From assembly GCF_020966755.1 (NCBI RefSeq), contig NZ_JAJKFT010000010.1, forward strand, positions 2,134,720-2,198,719: a stretch of DNA of 64,000 bases. The letters run 5' to 3'. The notes beneath the pieces are model-generated. The model did not search any database, was not told where the DNA came from, and saw only the letters and a program-made list of their open reading frames with translations. Position numbers and translations under genes: made by a program. Below, in pieces: positions 27,651 to 36,073 of the stretch (positions are counted from its first letter, which is position 1; each line of letters begins with the position of its first letter). The DNA is from Blastopirellula sediminis. Lineage in GTDB: Bacteria; Planctomycetota; Planctomycetia; Pirellulales; Pirellulaceae.

Positions 27651-28688
27651 TTACGGCATTTCAAAGACGGTCGCGTCAGCCATGCCGTTTAATTGAACCC
27701 AGACGACCCGATTGACGGTCAGCGGAATCGCCTTGACCGAACCGTCGCCCATGCCAGCGAGGATCACGCTATGCGGAGTCGACGCGCCGAACTCGGTGGC
27801 GTTGAGAGCAAACCGGGACTGGAAAGTCGGCGTAATCAACTGCGGGCCGGTTCCACTGCCGGAGGCGCCGTTGTAACCCGCCGTGTCGCCATCATAGTCA
27901 GCCCAGCTGAGGGCCTGACTGCCGCTGGCATTGTGATAGGCGCCGATCAACGCGGTACGGGCGAACGCGTTCGAGAGGAAGCGTTCGTCGCCGCTCGTCG
28001 AATCAAAACCGGCGACGGTCGTTTCGGCGATGTAAATCGTGTTCGAGGCGCCGTCCTTGACTTGCGCGTTCTTCGTCGCTCGGCCCGGACGGAAGACGCC
28101 GTTCAGGTCAACCCGGGCGCCATTGTCGATGACCGTACCGGCCAAGGCTGTAATAGTGGGAGACGTATTGGCCGGGCGAGAGGTGGTTGCGGTGTATTGG
28201 TTGCCGGTCGTCAGGTACGAAACGTAACCTTCGGAACCTGCATAATTGGTCGGCGTGAAGACGCCCAATTCGGTACCTGGTTCGCCATTGGGGTCTGACG
28301 GACAAACCAGCAGCTCCATCTTTGTGCTCATCAGAGGCAAGTTGCCCGCGGAAGCGGCAGGAGCGTTGAAGTTCAAGCGGTCGTAGAGGGCCGTTTGTTC
28401 GATCTGCGGCAGGATTTGAGCAATCCAGCTGAAGTGGTGCGCCCCAGCTGGCGGTTCCGAAACGGTCGAAGCCATCGGCAAGGAGCCGTGGGTCGATTCG
28501 TAGTTCGCAAGCGCCAACATCAAGTTCTTTTCATTGTTGGTGCAGCTGGCACGGCGGGCCGCTTCGCGAGCTTGTTGCACCGCCGGAAGGGTCAAACCGA
28601 CCAGGATGCCGATGATCGCGATCACGACCAAAAGTTCAACAAGGGTAAACCCGCGACGCAGGCGGCTACCCGAGGCGTGGCGCAACAT
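27651..28688 (-). CDS. DUF1559 protein with type IV pilin-like N-terminus
   Basis: A 345-residue protein of the planctomycete-expanded DUF1559 family. The N-terminus RRGFTLVELLVVIAIIGILV is a prepilin-peptidase site and pilin helix, followed by LPAVQQAREAARRASCTNN typical of the family. The large C-terminal domain ends with a histidine-rich-type H(x8)DG segment (PHSVILAGMGDGSVKAIP). The role is unknown, probably an exported fibre-like or surface protein. The start at 28688 is selected because it places a short basic leader before the cleavage site; upstream residues in frame look non-coding. Confidence 0.93.
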   Translation of the reverse strand: MLRHASGSRLRRGFTLVELLVVIAIIGILVGLTLPAVQQAREAARRASCTNNEKNLMLALANYESTHGSLPMASTVSEPPAGAHHFSWIAQILPQIEQTALYDRLNFNAPAASAGNLPLMSTKMELLVCPSDPNGEPGTELGVFTPTNYAGSEGYVSYLTTGNQYTATTSRPANTSPTITALAGTVIDNGARVDLNGVFRPGRATKNAQVKDGASNTIYIAETTVAGFDSTSGDERFLSNAFARTALIGAYHNASGSQALSWADYDGDTAGYNGASGSGTGPQLITPTFQSRFALNATEFGASTPHSVILAGMGDGSVKAIPLTVNRVVWVQLNGMADATVFEMP

Positions 28689-29194
28689 AAATAAGAGCCT
28701 TCCGGTATATCGAGTGACAGTCGGATGAGGAGTGGAGGAGGAGCTGGTCCCTGAACTTTTCATTGTGCCCCAATTATTCGCACACCACAAGAGAATTGCC
28801 AGCACGGGCTTTCCACAGGGCGATAAGTCCCCCCGTAAGTCTAGAAATAGGCCCTTTTGGAGCTCTTGTCCCCCTGTAGTGGTGGATTTAGTTCCGTTTA
28901 TGACAATTTTGGGCAGTTTGTGATCGCGCAGGGAAGATGCGGCGAGTCTGTGGGTTGGGCAGAGATGTTCTAGCGCTAGTGAGATATTTAGATTCTGCGG
29001 GCTTTGATCTCGATAAACCCATTAAACCTGCATCAGGTGCGAATGGCTGCGCTCGAGGTGGAATGCCGACGGCGGCGCCCCCGAAGCGGAGAATCGGGTG
29101 GCGTGGCGTTCAAGCTGAAGCAGCCTCAAAAGGTATCGCGGAGGCGATTCCCTAGCGTCGAATAAGTAAATCCTGGGATTTGGAGGGAGTTCAG
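28689..29194. other. Intergenic region upstream of the porin gene
   Basis: About 500 bases between divergent genes. It must hold the promoter of the strongly coded porin gene, but I see no clear -35/-10 pair. A short frame at 28937-29155 lacks a ribosome site and family features. Nothing else is evident. Confidence 0.4.
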
Positions 29195-30547
29195 ATGAAA
29201 ACGGATTGGAAGCGAGCGTTGCTCGCTGTCGGCATGCTGGTCGGTTCGACCGGTTTCGCCGTCGCTCAACAACCCGGCTACTACAATGCCGGCAAAGTGA
29301 GCTACGTTGGCGAAGCGGTTACCGTCAGCGATTGCGGATGTGCCACGGACACGGCTTGTGGCTCTTCCTGCGACACTTCGTGTGGCGGCTGCAGCTCGTG
29401 CTGCGAAAGCAGCTGCTGTGGAATCGATTGGTTCCCGTGCTGCGAACATGGCGAACAGTGGACGCTGTTCGGCACGAATGATTGCGGTCTGACGATTGGC
29501 GGTTGGATCTCCGGCGGCTTCTACGCCAACGGCGGCGGCGTGCGGTCGAACACGGGCAACGCCCCGGTCGCCTTCCGCGGCATTTCAAACACGCCGACGG
29601 TCGACCAGGTTTGGATCTACGCCGAAAAGGCCGCGGACGCCGAAACCTACTGCTTCGACCTTGGTTATCGTGCTGACTTCGTCTGGGGCGCCGACGGTCC
29701 TGACACCCAAGCTTTCGGTTACGGCGATCGCAACCGCTGGGACAACCAGTGGGACACCGCTCGCGACAGCGGCGACGGCACCGACCTGTACGGTTCGGCC
29801 ATTCCGCAGTTGTACATGACGGCCGCTTGGAGCGATTGGGAATTGAAGGTCGGTCACTTCTACACCACGATTGGTTACGAAGTCGTTACCGCTCCTGACA
29901 ACTTCTTCTACTCGCACGCCTACACGATGAACTACGGCGAGCCGTTTACCCACACCGGCGCCATGCTGACCTACAGCGGCTTTGAACACGTCTCGCTGAA
30001 CGGCGGTTGGGTTCAAGGTTGGGACACCGGTTTTGACAACTGGGAAGCTCAGCAGATGTTCCTGGGCGGCGCCAGCCTGACCCTGTCGGACAAAGCGACC
30101 CTGACCTGGCAGTGCGTCGGCGGCTCGTTCGGTAAGAACGGCGGCGACTCGTACATGAACAGCTGGGTGTTCGCTTACGACATCGGTTGCGGTTGGAGCT
30201 ATGTGTTCCAGCACGACCTGGGTACCCAGTACAACCTGGAAGCCGATCCGGACGCGGTTTACTGGTACGGCATCAACCAGTACTTGTTCAAAGAAATCAA
30301 CGAGTGCTGGAAGGTCGGTACCCGTATCGAATGGTTTGACGACGAAGACGGCGCCCGCGTCGGTAACGGTGCTGGCGACTACTACGCCTTCAGCATCGGC
30401 GCCAACTGGACCCCGAACGCCAACCTGATCGTTCGTCCGGAACTGCGTTGGGACAAGTTTGACAACAACGACGGCGCCACCCCGTTCTACGACGGCACCA
30501 AAGACAACGGTTTCTTCGGCGGCATGGACGTGATCCTGCTGTACTAA
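29195..30547 (+). CDS. BBP2-type outer-membrane porin with cysteine-rich N-terminus
   Basis: A 450-residue exported protein. After the signal peptide (MKTDWKRALLAVGMLVGSTGFAVA), residues 47-83 hold twelve cysteines in short CGC, SSC, CC spacings. From about residue 95 to the end, aromatic-rich alternating strands (WELKVGHFYTTIGYEVV, MLTYSGFEHVSLNGGWVQGWD, ATLTWQCVGGSFG) match the beta-barrel porin-2 (OmpL-like) family, ending in a tyrosine as barrels do. Start at 29195 has a GGAGG ribosome site. Codon use is markedly biased toward GAC, GGT, AAC, consistent with high expression. It is a single gene with a strong terminator. Confidence 0.92.
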   Translation: MKTDWKRALLAVGMLVGSTGFAVAQQPGYYNAGKVSYVGEAVTVSDCGCATDTACGSSCDTSCGGCSSCCESSCCGIDWFPCCEHGEQWTLFGTNDCGLTIGGWISGGFYANGGGVRSNTGNAPVAFRGISNTPTVDQVWIYAEKAADAETYCFDLGYRADFVWGADGPDTQAFGYGDRNRWDNQWDTARDSGDGTDLYGSAIPQLYMTAAWSDWELKVGHFYTTIGYEVVTAPDNFFYSHAYTMNYGEPFTHTGAMLTYSGFEHVSLNGGWVQGWDTGFDNWEAQQMFLGGASLTLSDKATLTWQCVGGSFGKNGGDSYMNSWVFAYDIGCGWSYVFQHDLGTQYNLEADPDAVYWYGINQYLFKEINECWKVGTRIEWFDDEDGARVGNGAGDYYAFSIGANWTPNANLIVRPELRWDKFDNNDGATPFYDGTKDNGFFGGMDVILLY

Positions 30548-30584
30548 GCGACTGTTGCAAGTTGTCTAACGACAAAACGAAAAA

Positions 30585-30616
30585 GCCGCCAGGGCCGTCC
30601 CCCTGGCGGCTTTTTT
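30585..30616 (+). terminator. Intrinsic terminator of the porin gene
   Basis: GCCGCCAGGG (30585-30594) pairs with CCCTGGCGGC (30601-30610) and runs into six T residues (30611-30616). Confidence 0.93.
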
Positions 30617-30681
30617 CGTTCTTGGCGTAAACTGGTACGGTCTTGGCCGTTTCCGTTTGCTTTCTCTGTTTGCGAGACCTG

Positions 30682-31227
30682 ATGGGCGATCTCAAACCTC
30701 CCCGCTTCGTTCTGCGGATCGTCGCCGCATTCAGCCGCCATGACGAAGCCCTGGAGTGGGGAAAGTCGGCCCTCATTTCCCAGTGGGGACCAATCGCGCT
30801 GGAGAGTCCCCACTTCGACCTGGTCGAAACGAACTACTACGACAACGAGATGGGCCCTGGTCTGAAGAAGTGCTTTTGGGCGTTTGCGGAGTTGGCCGAT
30901 AGCTCGCTGCTGGCCGATTGGAAGTTGCAGTCGAACGATCTGGAAGTCGAGTGCCAACAGCTAGGACGCTGGCCGGAGAGCCGGCCGCTCAATCTCGATC
31001 CCGGCTACATTACCGAGGCGAAGCTGGTCCTGGCCACCACCAAGGATCGCAGCCATCGGATTTATCTCCGTGATGGGATCTTCGCCGAGGTCACCCTCCA
31101 GTACCATCAGAAGCGATGGACCGGAGCCCAGTGGACCTATCCCGACTACCAGCGCGCCGATTTCCAGGCCTTTTTTGACGAATGTCGCGGTTATTTGCGG
31201 CAGCAGCTGCGTCAAAACCCTGCGTGA
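30682..31227 (+). CDS. DUF4416 family protein
   Basis: A 181-residue soluble protein. The opening MGDLKPPRFVLRIVAAFSRHDEALEWGKSAL and the segment ETNYYDNEMGPGLKKCFWAF, ending in YPDYQRADFQAFFDECRGYLRQQL, fit the DUF4416 family seen in planctomycetes and deltaproteobacteria. Its function is unknown. Start at 30682 is preferred over an upstream in-frame methionine since the family opens here. It precedes a WecA-like gene by 83 bases, in the same direction. Confidence 0.85.
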   Translation: MGDLKPPRFVLRIVAAFSRHDEALEWGKSALISQWGPIALESPHFDLVETNYYDNEMGPGLKKCFWAFAELADSSLLADWKLQSNDLEVECQQLGRWPESRPLNLDPGYITEAKLVLATTKDRSHRIYLRDGIFAEVTLQYHQKRWTGAQWTYPDYQRADFQAFFDECRGYLRQQLRQNPA

Positions 31228-31310
31228 GCCGGGGGAGGTATAAGCCTGCGGCGACGCCAACTAGAATGCAACCGAACTCGTCTCAACTCCTTTACTGATC
31301 GGTTTCACGC

Positions 31311-32474
31311 GTGACCTGGAACCCGCTCGTCGCCTTTTCGCTGATCGCCGCCGCGGTCATTCCCAGTTTTCTCATTTCGCTCGTGGCGACCGCCATCGTT
31401 CGAGCGAATGCGCGCAAGTGGGGTCTGGTCGACGAGCCGAACGACCGCAAGGTGCACGTCACGCCGACTCCGCTGGGGGGCGGAATCGGGATCTGGGTCG
31501 GCTTGGTCGGTACGCTCGCCTTGGCGCAACTGGCCGTCGGGCTGATCGGCAATATGAAGTTCGACGAAGGGACGCTGCCGCCGATGGTCGCGTCGCTGGT
31601 CGAAATGGCCCAGACCCACTTCGACGGCTTCGTCTATCAATCGCTGAAGCTGTGGGCGCTCGTCGCTGGGGCGTCGATCTTGATGATCATCGGGCTGATC
31701 GACGACCGCATCGGTTTGTCTTGGAAGATTCGCCTGGCGGTGCAAACGGCGGTCGCCGCTGTGTTTGTGATTGGCTTCGACTGGAAGCTCAGCTTCTACG
31801 TCGATATCGTCTGGTTGCAGTACGTCGTCTCGATTCTCTGGATCGTGGCGATGATCAACTCGTTCAATATGCTCGACAATATGGATGGCCTTTCGGCCGG
31901 AGTCGCCACGATCGCCGCGTCGATCATGGCCGCGGTTCTGTTGATCGCGCCCGATCCCAGCACCGCCGGACCGCAATTGTTCACGGCCGGTTTCTTGTTG
32001 GTCCTGACCGGCGCGATGCTCGGCTTCCTCTGGCACAATCGCCCTCCGGCCAAGATTTTCATGGGGGACGCCGGCAGTTATCTGATTGGGTTTTGCATCG
32101 CTATCATGACGATCATCGCCACCTTCGCCGGCTATGACGAAGGGGCGCGACACGCCGTTCTAGCTCCTCTCTGCATTCTGGCGGTGCCGCTGTTTGACCT
32201 GGTGACCGTGATTGCGATTCGGCTCCGCGAAGGACGGAGTCCCTTTCAGCCCGACAAGTGCCACGTTTCGCATCGCCTGGTCGAACTTGGTTTCACCAAA
32301 ACGCAGGCGGTGCTGACGATCTATCTGATGACGGCGACCTGCGGCTTGGGAGCGGTGTTGCTGCATCGCGTCGATTGGATTGGCGCCGTGGTCGTCCTGT
32401 TGATGGTATTCTGCGTGTTGGCGCTGATCGGCGTCATTGAATCGACCGCCCGACGCTCTCGAAAAGATCCATGA
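31311..32474 (+). CDS. WecA/MraY-like sugar-phosphate transferase
   Basis: A 387-residue integral membrane enzyme that should transfer a sugar 1-phosphate (often GlcNAc-1-P) to undecaprenyl phosphate, the first step in a polysaccharide repeat unit. It has about ten membrane segments. Catalytic loops are present: IIGLIDDR, NMLDNMDGLSAG, the IFMGDAGSY stretch and a C-terminal HVSHRLVELGF histidine motif. The start is a GTG at 31311. Its stop overlaps the start of the next (polymerase-like) gene by four bases, so they form one operon. Confidence 0.92.
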   Translation: MTWNPLVAFSLIAAAVIPSFLISLVATAIVRANARKWGLVDEPNDRKVHVTPTPLGGGIGIWVGLVGTLALAQLAVGLIGNMKFDEGTLPPMVASLVEMAQTHFDGFVYQSLKLWALVAGASILMIIGLIDDRIGLSWKIRLAVQTAVAAVFVIGFDWKLSFYVDIVWLQYVVSILWIVAMINSFNMLDNMDGLSAGVATIAASIMAAVLLIAPDPSTAGPQLFTAGFLLVLTGAMLGFLWHNRPPAKIFMGDAGSYLIGFCIAIMTIIATFAGYDEGARHAVLAPLCILAVPLFDLVTVIAIRLREGRSPFQPDKCHVSHRLVELGFTKTQAVLTIYLMTATCGLGAVLLHRVDWIGAVVVLLMVFCVLALIGVIESTARRSRKDP

Positions 32475-34720
32475 AACGCCGCAAGACGACGCCAGCTCGA
32501 ACGAGCGATTCGGCCCCACTCGCCGCGACGAACCCCTCGACGACTTCTTCCAAGTACCCGTGGATGTCGCTTCTCCTCTGCGGCTACGTCGCCTTTCTAA
32601 CGGCGCTGACGCCGCTGATCGGCAGCGAAGGTCCGGTTGGCCGGGGCGTCGAGCTTCCTTGGGTGGCGATGTGGATCTGGGGTTTGGCCCTGTGGGCGAC
32701 CGCGGGGATGCTCGAAGGCTCATTGACCATCTATTGGTCGAAGTGGGAGTCGTTGCTGCTGGCCTTGGTCGCGTGGCTGGCGATCGGCGTGCCGATGGTC
32801 GCCGGCAGCGGAGAAGTTCGTCCCGCGATCAATCAGTTCTGGACCTACACGGCGCTGGTCATCGCCTACTTCCTCTATCGACAACTCTTTCGCACCGAAG
32901 TGCGGAAACGCGCGATCACCGCGGTCTTGACGGCGACGGTCACCCTATGTGCGACCTATGCGGTCTATCAGTACCGCATCGAAATCCCGCAGATGCAGGC
33001 CGACTACCAGGCCGATCCGGAAAAGGCTCGCCGCGAAGCCGGCATCACCGGCGATGACGACGATCCGCAAGTGAAGAACTTCGAGTCGCGGCTGATGAGT
33101 ACCGAGCCGTCGTCGACCTTCACGCTGACCAACTCGCTGGCCGGTTTTCTGGCGGTCGGACTGATCGTGACTGCCGGCATCGCAATCAGTCAGGTTCGCG
33201 ATCGAGCCTATCTGCATGCGGCGATTCTAGCGGTAGTCGTCTGTCTGCTGTGCGGCACGTTGATTCTGACGAAGAGTCGCACCGCGGTCCTCGCAGCGAT
33301 GGTCGGCATCGGGCTGTGGGGCGTCTTGGCGAGCAGTCTGCGGCGGCATCTTCCCTGGAAGTATTTGGTGGCCGGCGTTTTGCTGCTGGTGATTGCTGTG
33401 GGAGGCGGTTTCGCCAGCGGCTTGCTTGACCGCGAGGTCTTCACCGAGGCGCCCAAGTCGATCCTTTATCGATTGCAATACTGGCAAGGCGCCCTCGACG
33501 TAACGTCCGAACGCCCGTTGTTTGGCTGCGGGCTCGGCAATTTCCAATCGTTCTATCCACGCTATATGGCCGCTTCGGCCAGTGAAACGGTCGCCGATCC
33601 GCACAACTTTTTGCTCGAAATCGTCGCATCGGCCGGCGTGCCGGCGCTGTTGTTCTTCCTGGGCTTCATTGCGGTCTGGCTCTTCCGTTTTCCGACCGGC
33701 GGTCCGGCGGAAGAGATCGCCGAGAGCGAAGCGGAGTCGGTGGAAGAAACGGACGGCATGAGCGTGGTCGCGATCTACGCCGGCATGCTCTTCGCATTTC
33801 TCGTCGCGCCGCTGGTGCGTGCGTTGATGCAGGAAGAATCGCCGACCTGGGCGATTTGGCTGGGAGTTCCGTTGGCCGCGATTGTCGCCCTGGCGACCTA
33901 TCAATGGTCGCAGCGCGGCAAGTTCGATTGGCTGACGCTGCGCATCGCGGCGATCGTGTTGATGATCAATCTCCTGGCGGCCGGCGGCGTCAGTTTTCCT
34001 GCGGTCGCGATTTGGCTGTGGCTGATCTGGGGGCTGACCTTCGGCGATGCGGACGATCAAGGTTGGCGGATAGAGCGATTCCTCCCGCGGGCATGCGTCG
34101 CCGCAGGCACGGTCGCTTTGCTCTTTATCATGGCGAGATCGTCGCTCTTCCCGGTGATGACGTCGTACACGTATTTCTATGGCGCGATGGTCTCCAATTT
34201 TCCGGATCAGATTCGTTTGGCCAAAGACGCTTCGGCAGCCGACCCGTACAGCTCGGAAGGACCGCAGCTATTGGCCAACTCTTTCCTGCAGGCCTGGAAG
34301 CTGCGTCCTGATCCGCCGATTGTCGCGGGAGCGAAACAGGCGACGGAGGAAACGCTCAAGCGAAGTCCCCGTAGTGCGACGCTGCAAAACTGGTTCGCCA
34401 AGCACTACTGGGAGCTCTATCGGAAATACGAAGATCCGGCGATCTTGCAGTTGGCGATCGAGCGGCAGGAGGCGGCGTGCCGCAACTTCCCCACTCGGGG
34501 GTATTACCATGCGGAGCTCGCCCAAATGTACTCTGCGGCCGGTCGAAAAGAGGATGCGGCGAAAGAGGCTCGCGAAGCCCTGCGTCTCAACGAATCGCAC
34601 GACCATAGCGAATTAAAGTTCGAAAAACGGACTTTCGACGATGGACAATCGGTCTTGAAGGCGGTGCAAGAACTAGCCCAGCCGCAGGCCGAAGAGAAAA
34701 ATCAAGCTTCCGAGTCCTAA
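32471..34720 (+). CDS. Wzy/O-antigen ligase-like polymerase with TPR tail
   Basis: A 749-residue protein. The first 480 or so residues carry about eleven membrane segments and a Wzy_C-like periplasmic region (YWQGALDVTSERPLFGCGLGNFQSFYPRY then DPHNFLLEI), typical of O-antigen ligase/polymerase proteins that join lipid-linked polysaccharides. The last 120 or so residues are TPR-like helical repeats. The protein overlaps the WecA-like gene by four bases, so the pair likely builds one envelope polysaccharide. Other glycosyltransferases of the pathway are not next to it. Confidence 0.85.
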   Translation: MKRRKTTPARTSDSAPLAATNPSTTSSKYPWMSLLLCGYVAFLTALTPLIGSEGPVGRGVELPWVAMWIWGLALWATAGMLEGSLTIYWSKWESLLLALVAWLAIGVPMVAGSGEVRPAINQFWTYTALVIAYFLYRQLFRTEVRKRAITAVLTATVTLCATYAVYQYRIEIPQMQADYQADPEKARREAGITGDDDDPQVKNFESRLMSTEPSSTFTLTNSLAGFLAVGLIVTAGIAISQVRDRAYLHAAILAVVVCLLCGTLILTKSRTAVLAAMVGIGLWGVLASSLRRHLPWKYLVAGVLLLVIAVGGGFASGLLDREVFTEAPKSILYRLQYWQGALDVTSERPLFGCGLGNFQSFYPRYMAASASETVADPHNFLLEIVASAGVPALLFFLGFIAVWLFRFPTGGPAEEIAESEAESVEETDGMSVVAIYAGMLFAFLVAPLVRALMQEESPTWAIWLGVPLAAIVALATYQWSQRGKFDWLTLRIAAIVLMINLLAAGGVSFPAVAIWLWLIWGLTFGDADDQGWRIERFLPRACVAAGTVALLFIMARSSLFPVMTSYTYFYGAMVSNFPDQIRLAKDASAADPYSSEGPQLLANSFLQAWKLRPDPPIVAGAKQATEETLKRSPRSATLQNWFAKHYWELYRKYEDPAILQLAIERQEAACRNFPTRGYYHAELAQMYSAAGRKEDAAKEAREALRLNESHDHSELKFEKRTFDDGQSVLKAVQELAQPQAEEKNQASES

Positions 34721-34806
34721 ACATCCGGCCCTCGGTTATCCTAGAAGAATCCCTTTTCGTTCCCCCACTTCGTCCGGAATCCCGCCCGCCGCAGGAGAAG
34801 AATCCG

Positions 34807-35970
34807 ATGCGACCGTTTCTCGTTCTGATCGCCAGCGTGTTACTGGGCGTCGCCATTGGCGCCGCTTCCACAGTTCCTCAATGGACTGCGACCAACGATT
34901 TCGGAGCGCTCACCCATCCTGAGGTCCAGCGGGTCAATGCGACCAACCAGCCGATGGCCAAGGCGGTCGTCGTCGGCGACGAGGTGTACGAGTTCGGCAA
35001 GATGAACGTCGACGCGACGCAGAGCCACGTTTTCAAGATCCGAAACGACGGCGACGCGCCGCTGCAGCTGGAGGAAGCGGGCACGACCTGCAAATGCACG
35101 CTAAGCAAGCTGGCCCAGAAGTTGATCCCGCCGGGCGAAACGGTTGAAGTCGAACTGGAGTGGCACCCAATCGCCTACGCCGAGTCGTTCATGCAAACGG
35201 CGACGCTCCGTACGAACGATCCTCGTCGACCGGAATTGGAACTACGGATTCATGGAGCGGTGGTCCGAGCGATTTACATGGACCCCAGCGAAGTCAACTT
35301 CGGCCACGTGACCGCCGGCGATGAGCTGTCGGCTTCGGTCAACGTCGTCTCGGTCGTCAGCGACGATTTCAAGGTGACCGGCGTCAAGCTGCTCGGCGAC
35401 GAGTCGGGAGAAGCGACGGCGAAGGTTGTGCCGATGAGTCCCGAAGAGTTGAAGTCGACCGACGGCGGCCGAAGCGGCGACAAGGTCGAGATCTATCTCC
35501 CCAAAGGCTTGCCGATTGGCGCCACCAAGATGCGGGCCGAGATTTCGACCAACGATCCCGAAACCAAGATGCTGACCTTGATGATCTCGGTGCAGATCGG
35601 CGGCGACATCAACTTCATCTCGGCGGTCAAGATCGACCAAGACAAGAACGTGATGATGCTCGGCACCGTCTCGGGCGAAAAAGGAAAAGAGGTAAAGGTC
35701 AACGTGCTGGTTAAGGGACCGCATCGCGAAGAAACGGTTTTGAACGTAGACAAGGTTTTCCCCGAATTCCTGAAGGTTAGCCTGGGCGAAGCGAAGAAGC
35801 TCAACGAAACCGCCGTGGTCTATCCAATGACGATCACGATCCCCCCCGGTTCGGCGCCAGCATCGTTTCTGGCGGGCGACACCGGCAAACTTGGTGAGAT
35901 TCGCCTGGGCGTAAAGGGAAATCCACAAACCGAAGAAGTGAGCCTGCGGGTTTATTTCGCGGTGGAGTAA
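34807..35970 (+). CDS. DUF1573 domain protein
   Basis: A 387-residue exported protein. After the N-terminal hydrophobic segment comes the DUF1573 core: YEFGKMNVDATQSHVFKIRNDGDAPLQLEEAGTTCKCTLSKL, with two cysteines (TCKCT) and the later GETVEVELEWHP. The fold is Ig-like, as in ASPM-SPD-2-Hydin-type domains. Several further beta domains follow. It lies in a same-strand run with the polysaccharide and cytochrome genes, with an 86-base gap before and 103 after. The function is unknown. Confidence 0.9.
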   Translation: MRPFLVLIASVLLGVAIGAASTVPQWTATNDFGALTHPEVQRVNATNQPMAKAVVVGDEVYEFGKMNVDATQSHVFKIRNDGDAPLQLEEAGTTCKCTLSKLAQKLIPPGETVEVELEWHPIAYAESFMQTATLRTNDPRRPELELRIHGAVVRAIYMDPSEVNFGHVTAGDELSASVNVVSVVSDDFKVTGVKLLGDESGEATAKVVPMSPEELKSTDGGRSGDKVEIYLPKGLPIGATKMRAEISTNDPETKMLTLMISVQIGGDINFISAVKIDQDKNVMMLGTVSGEKGKEVKVNVLVKGPHREETVLNVDKVFPEFLKVSLGEAKKLNETAVVYPMTITIPPGSAPASFLAGDTGKLGEIRLGVKGNPQTEEVSLRVYFAVE

Positions 35971-36073
35971 ATCGGGCAAATGCGGTAGAAGAGTGGGATT
36001 GTTGACCCATTTTCGCCGGGGCGAGAGGAGGGTCCGCACCAAACTCGCACAATTCGGCACGCAAGGCGCATCC

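Noticed and set aside
28937-29155. 72-residue open frame in the porin upstream region
   Set aside because: No ribosome site, weak codon pattern and no recognisable features.
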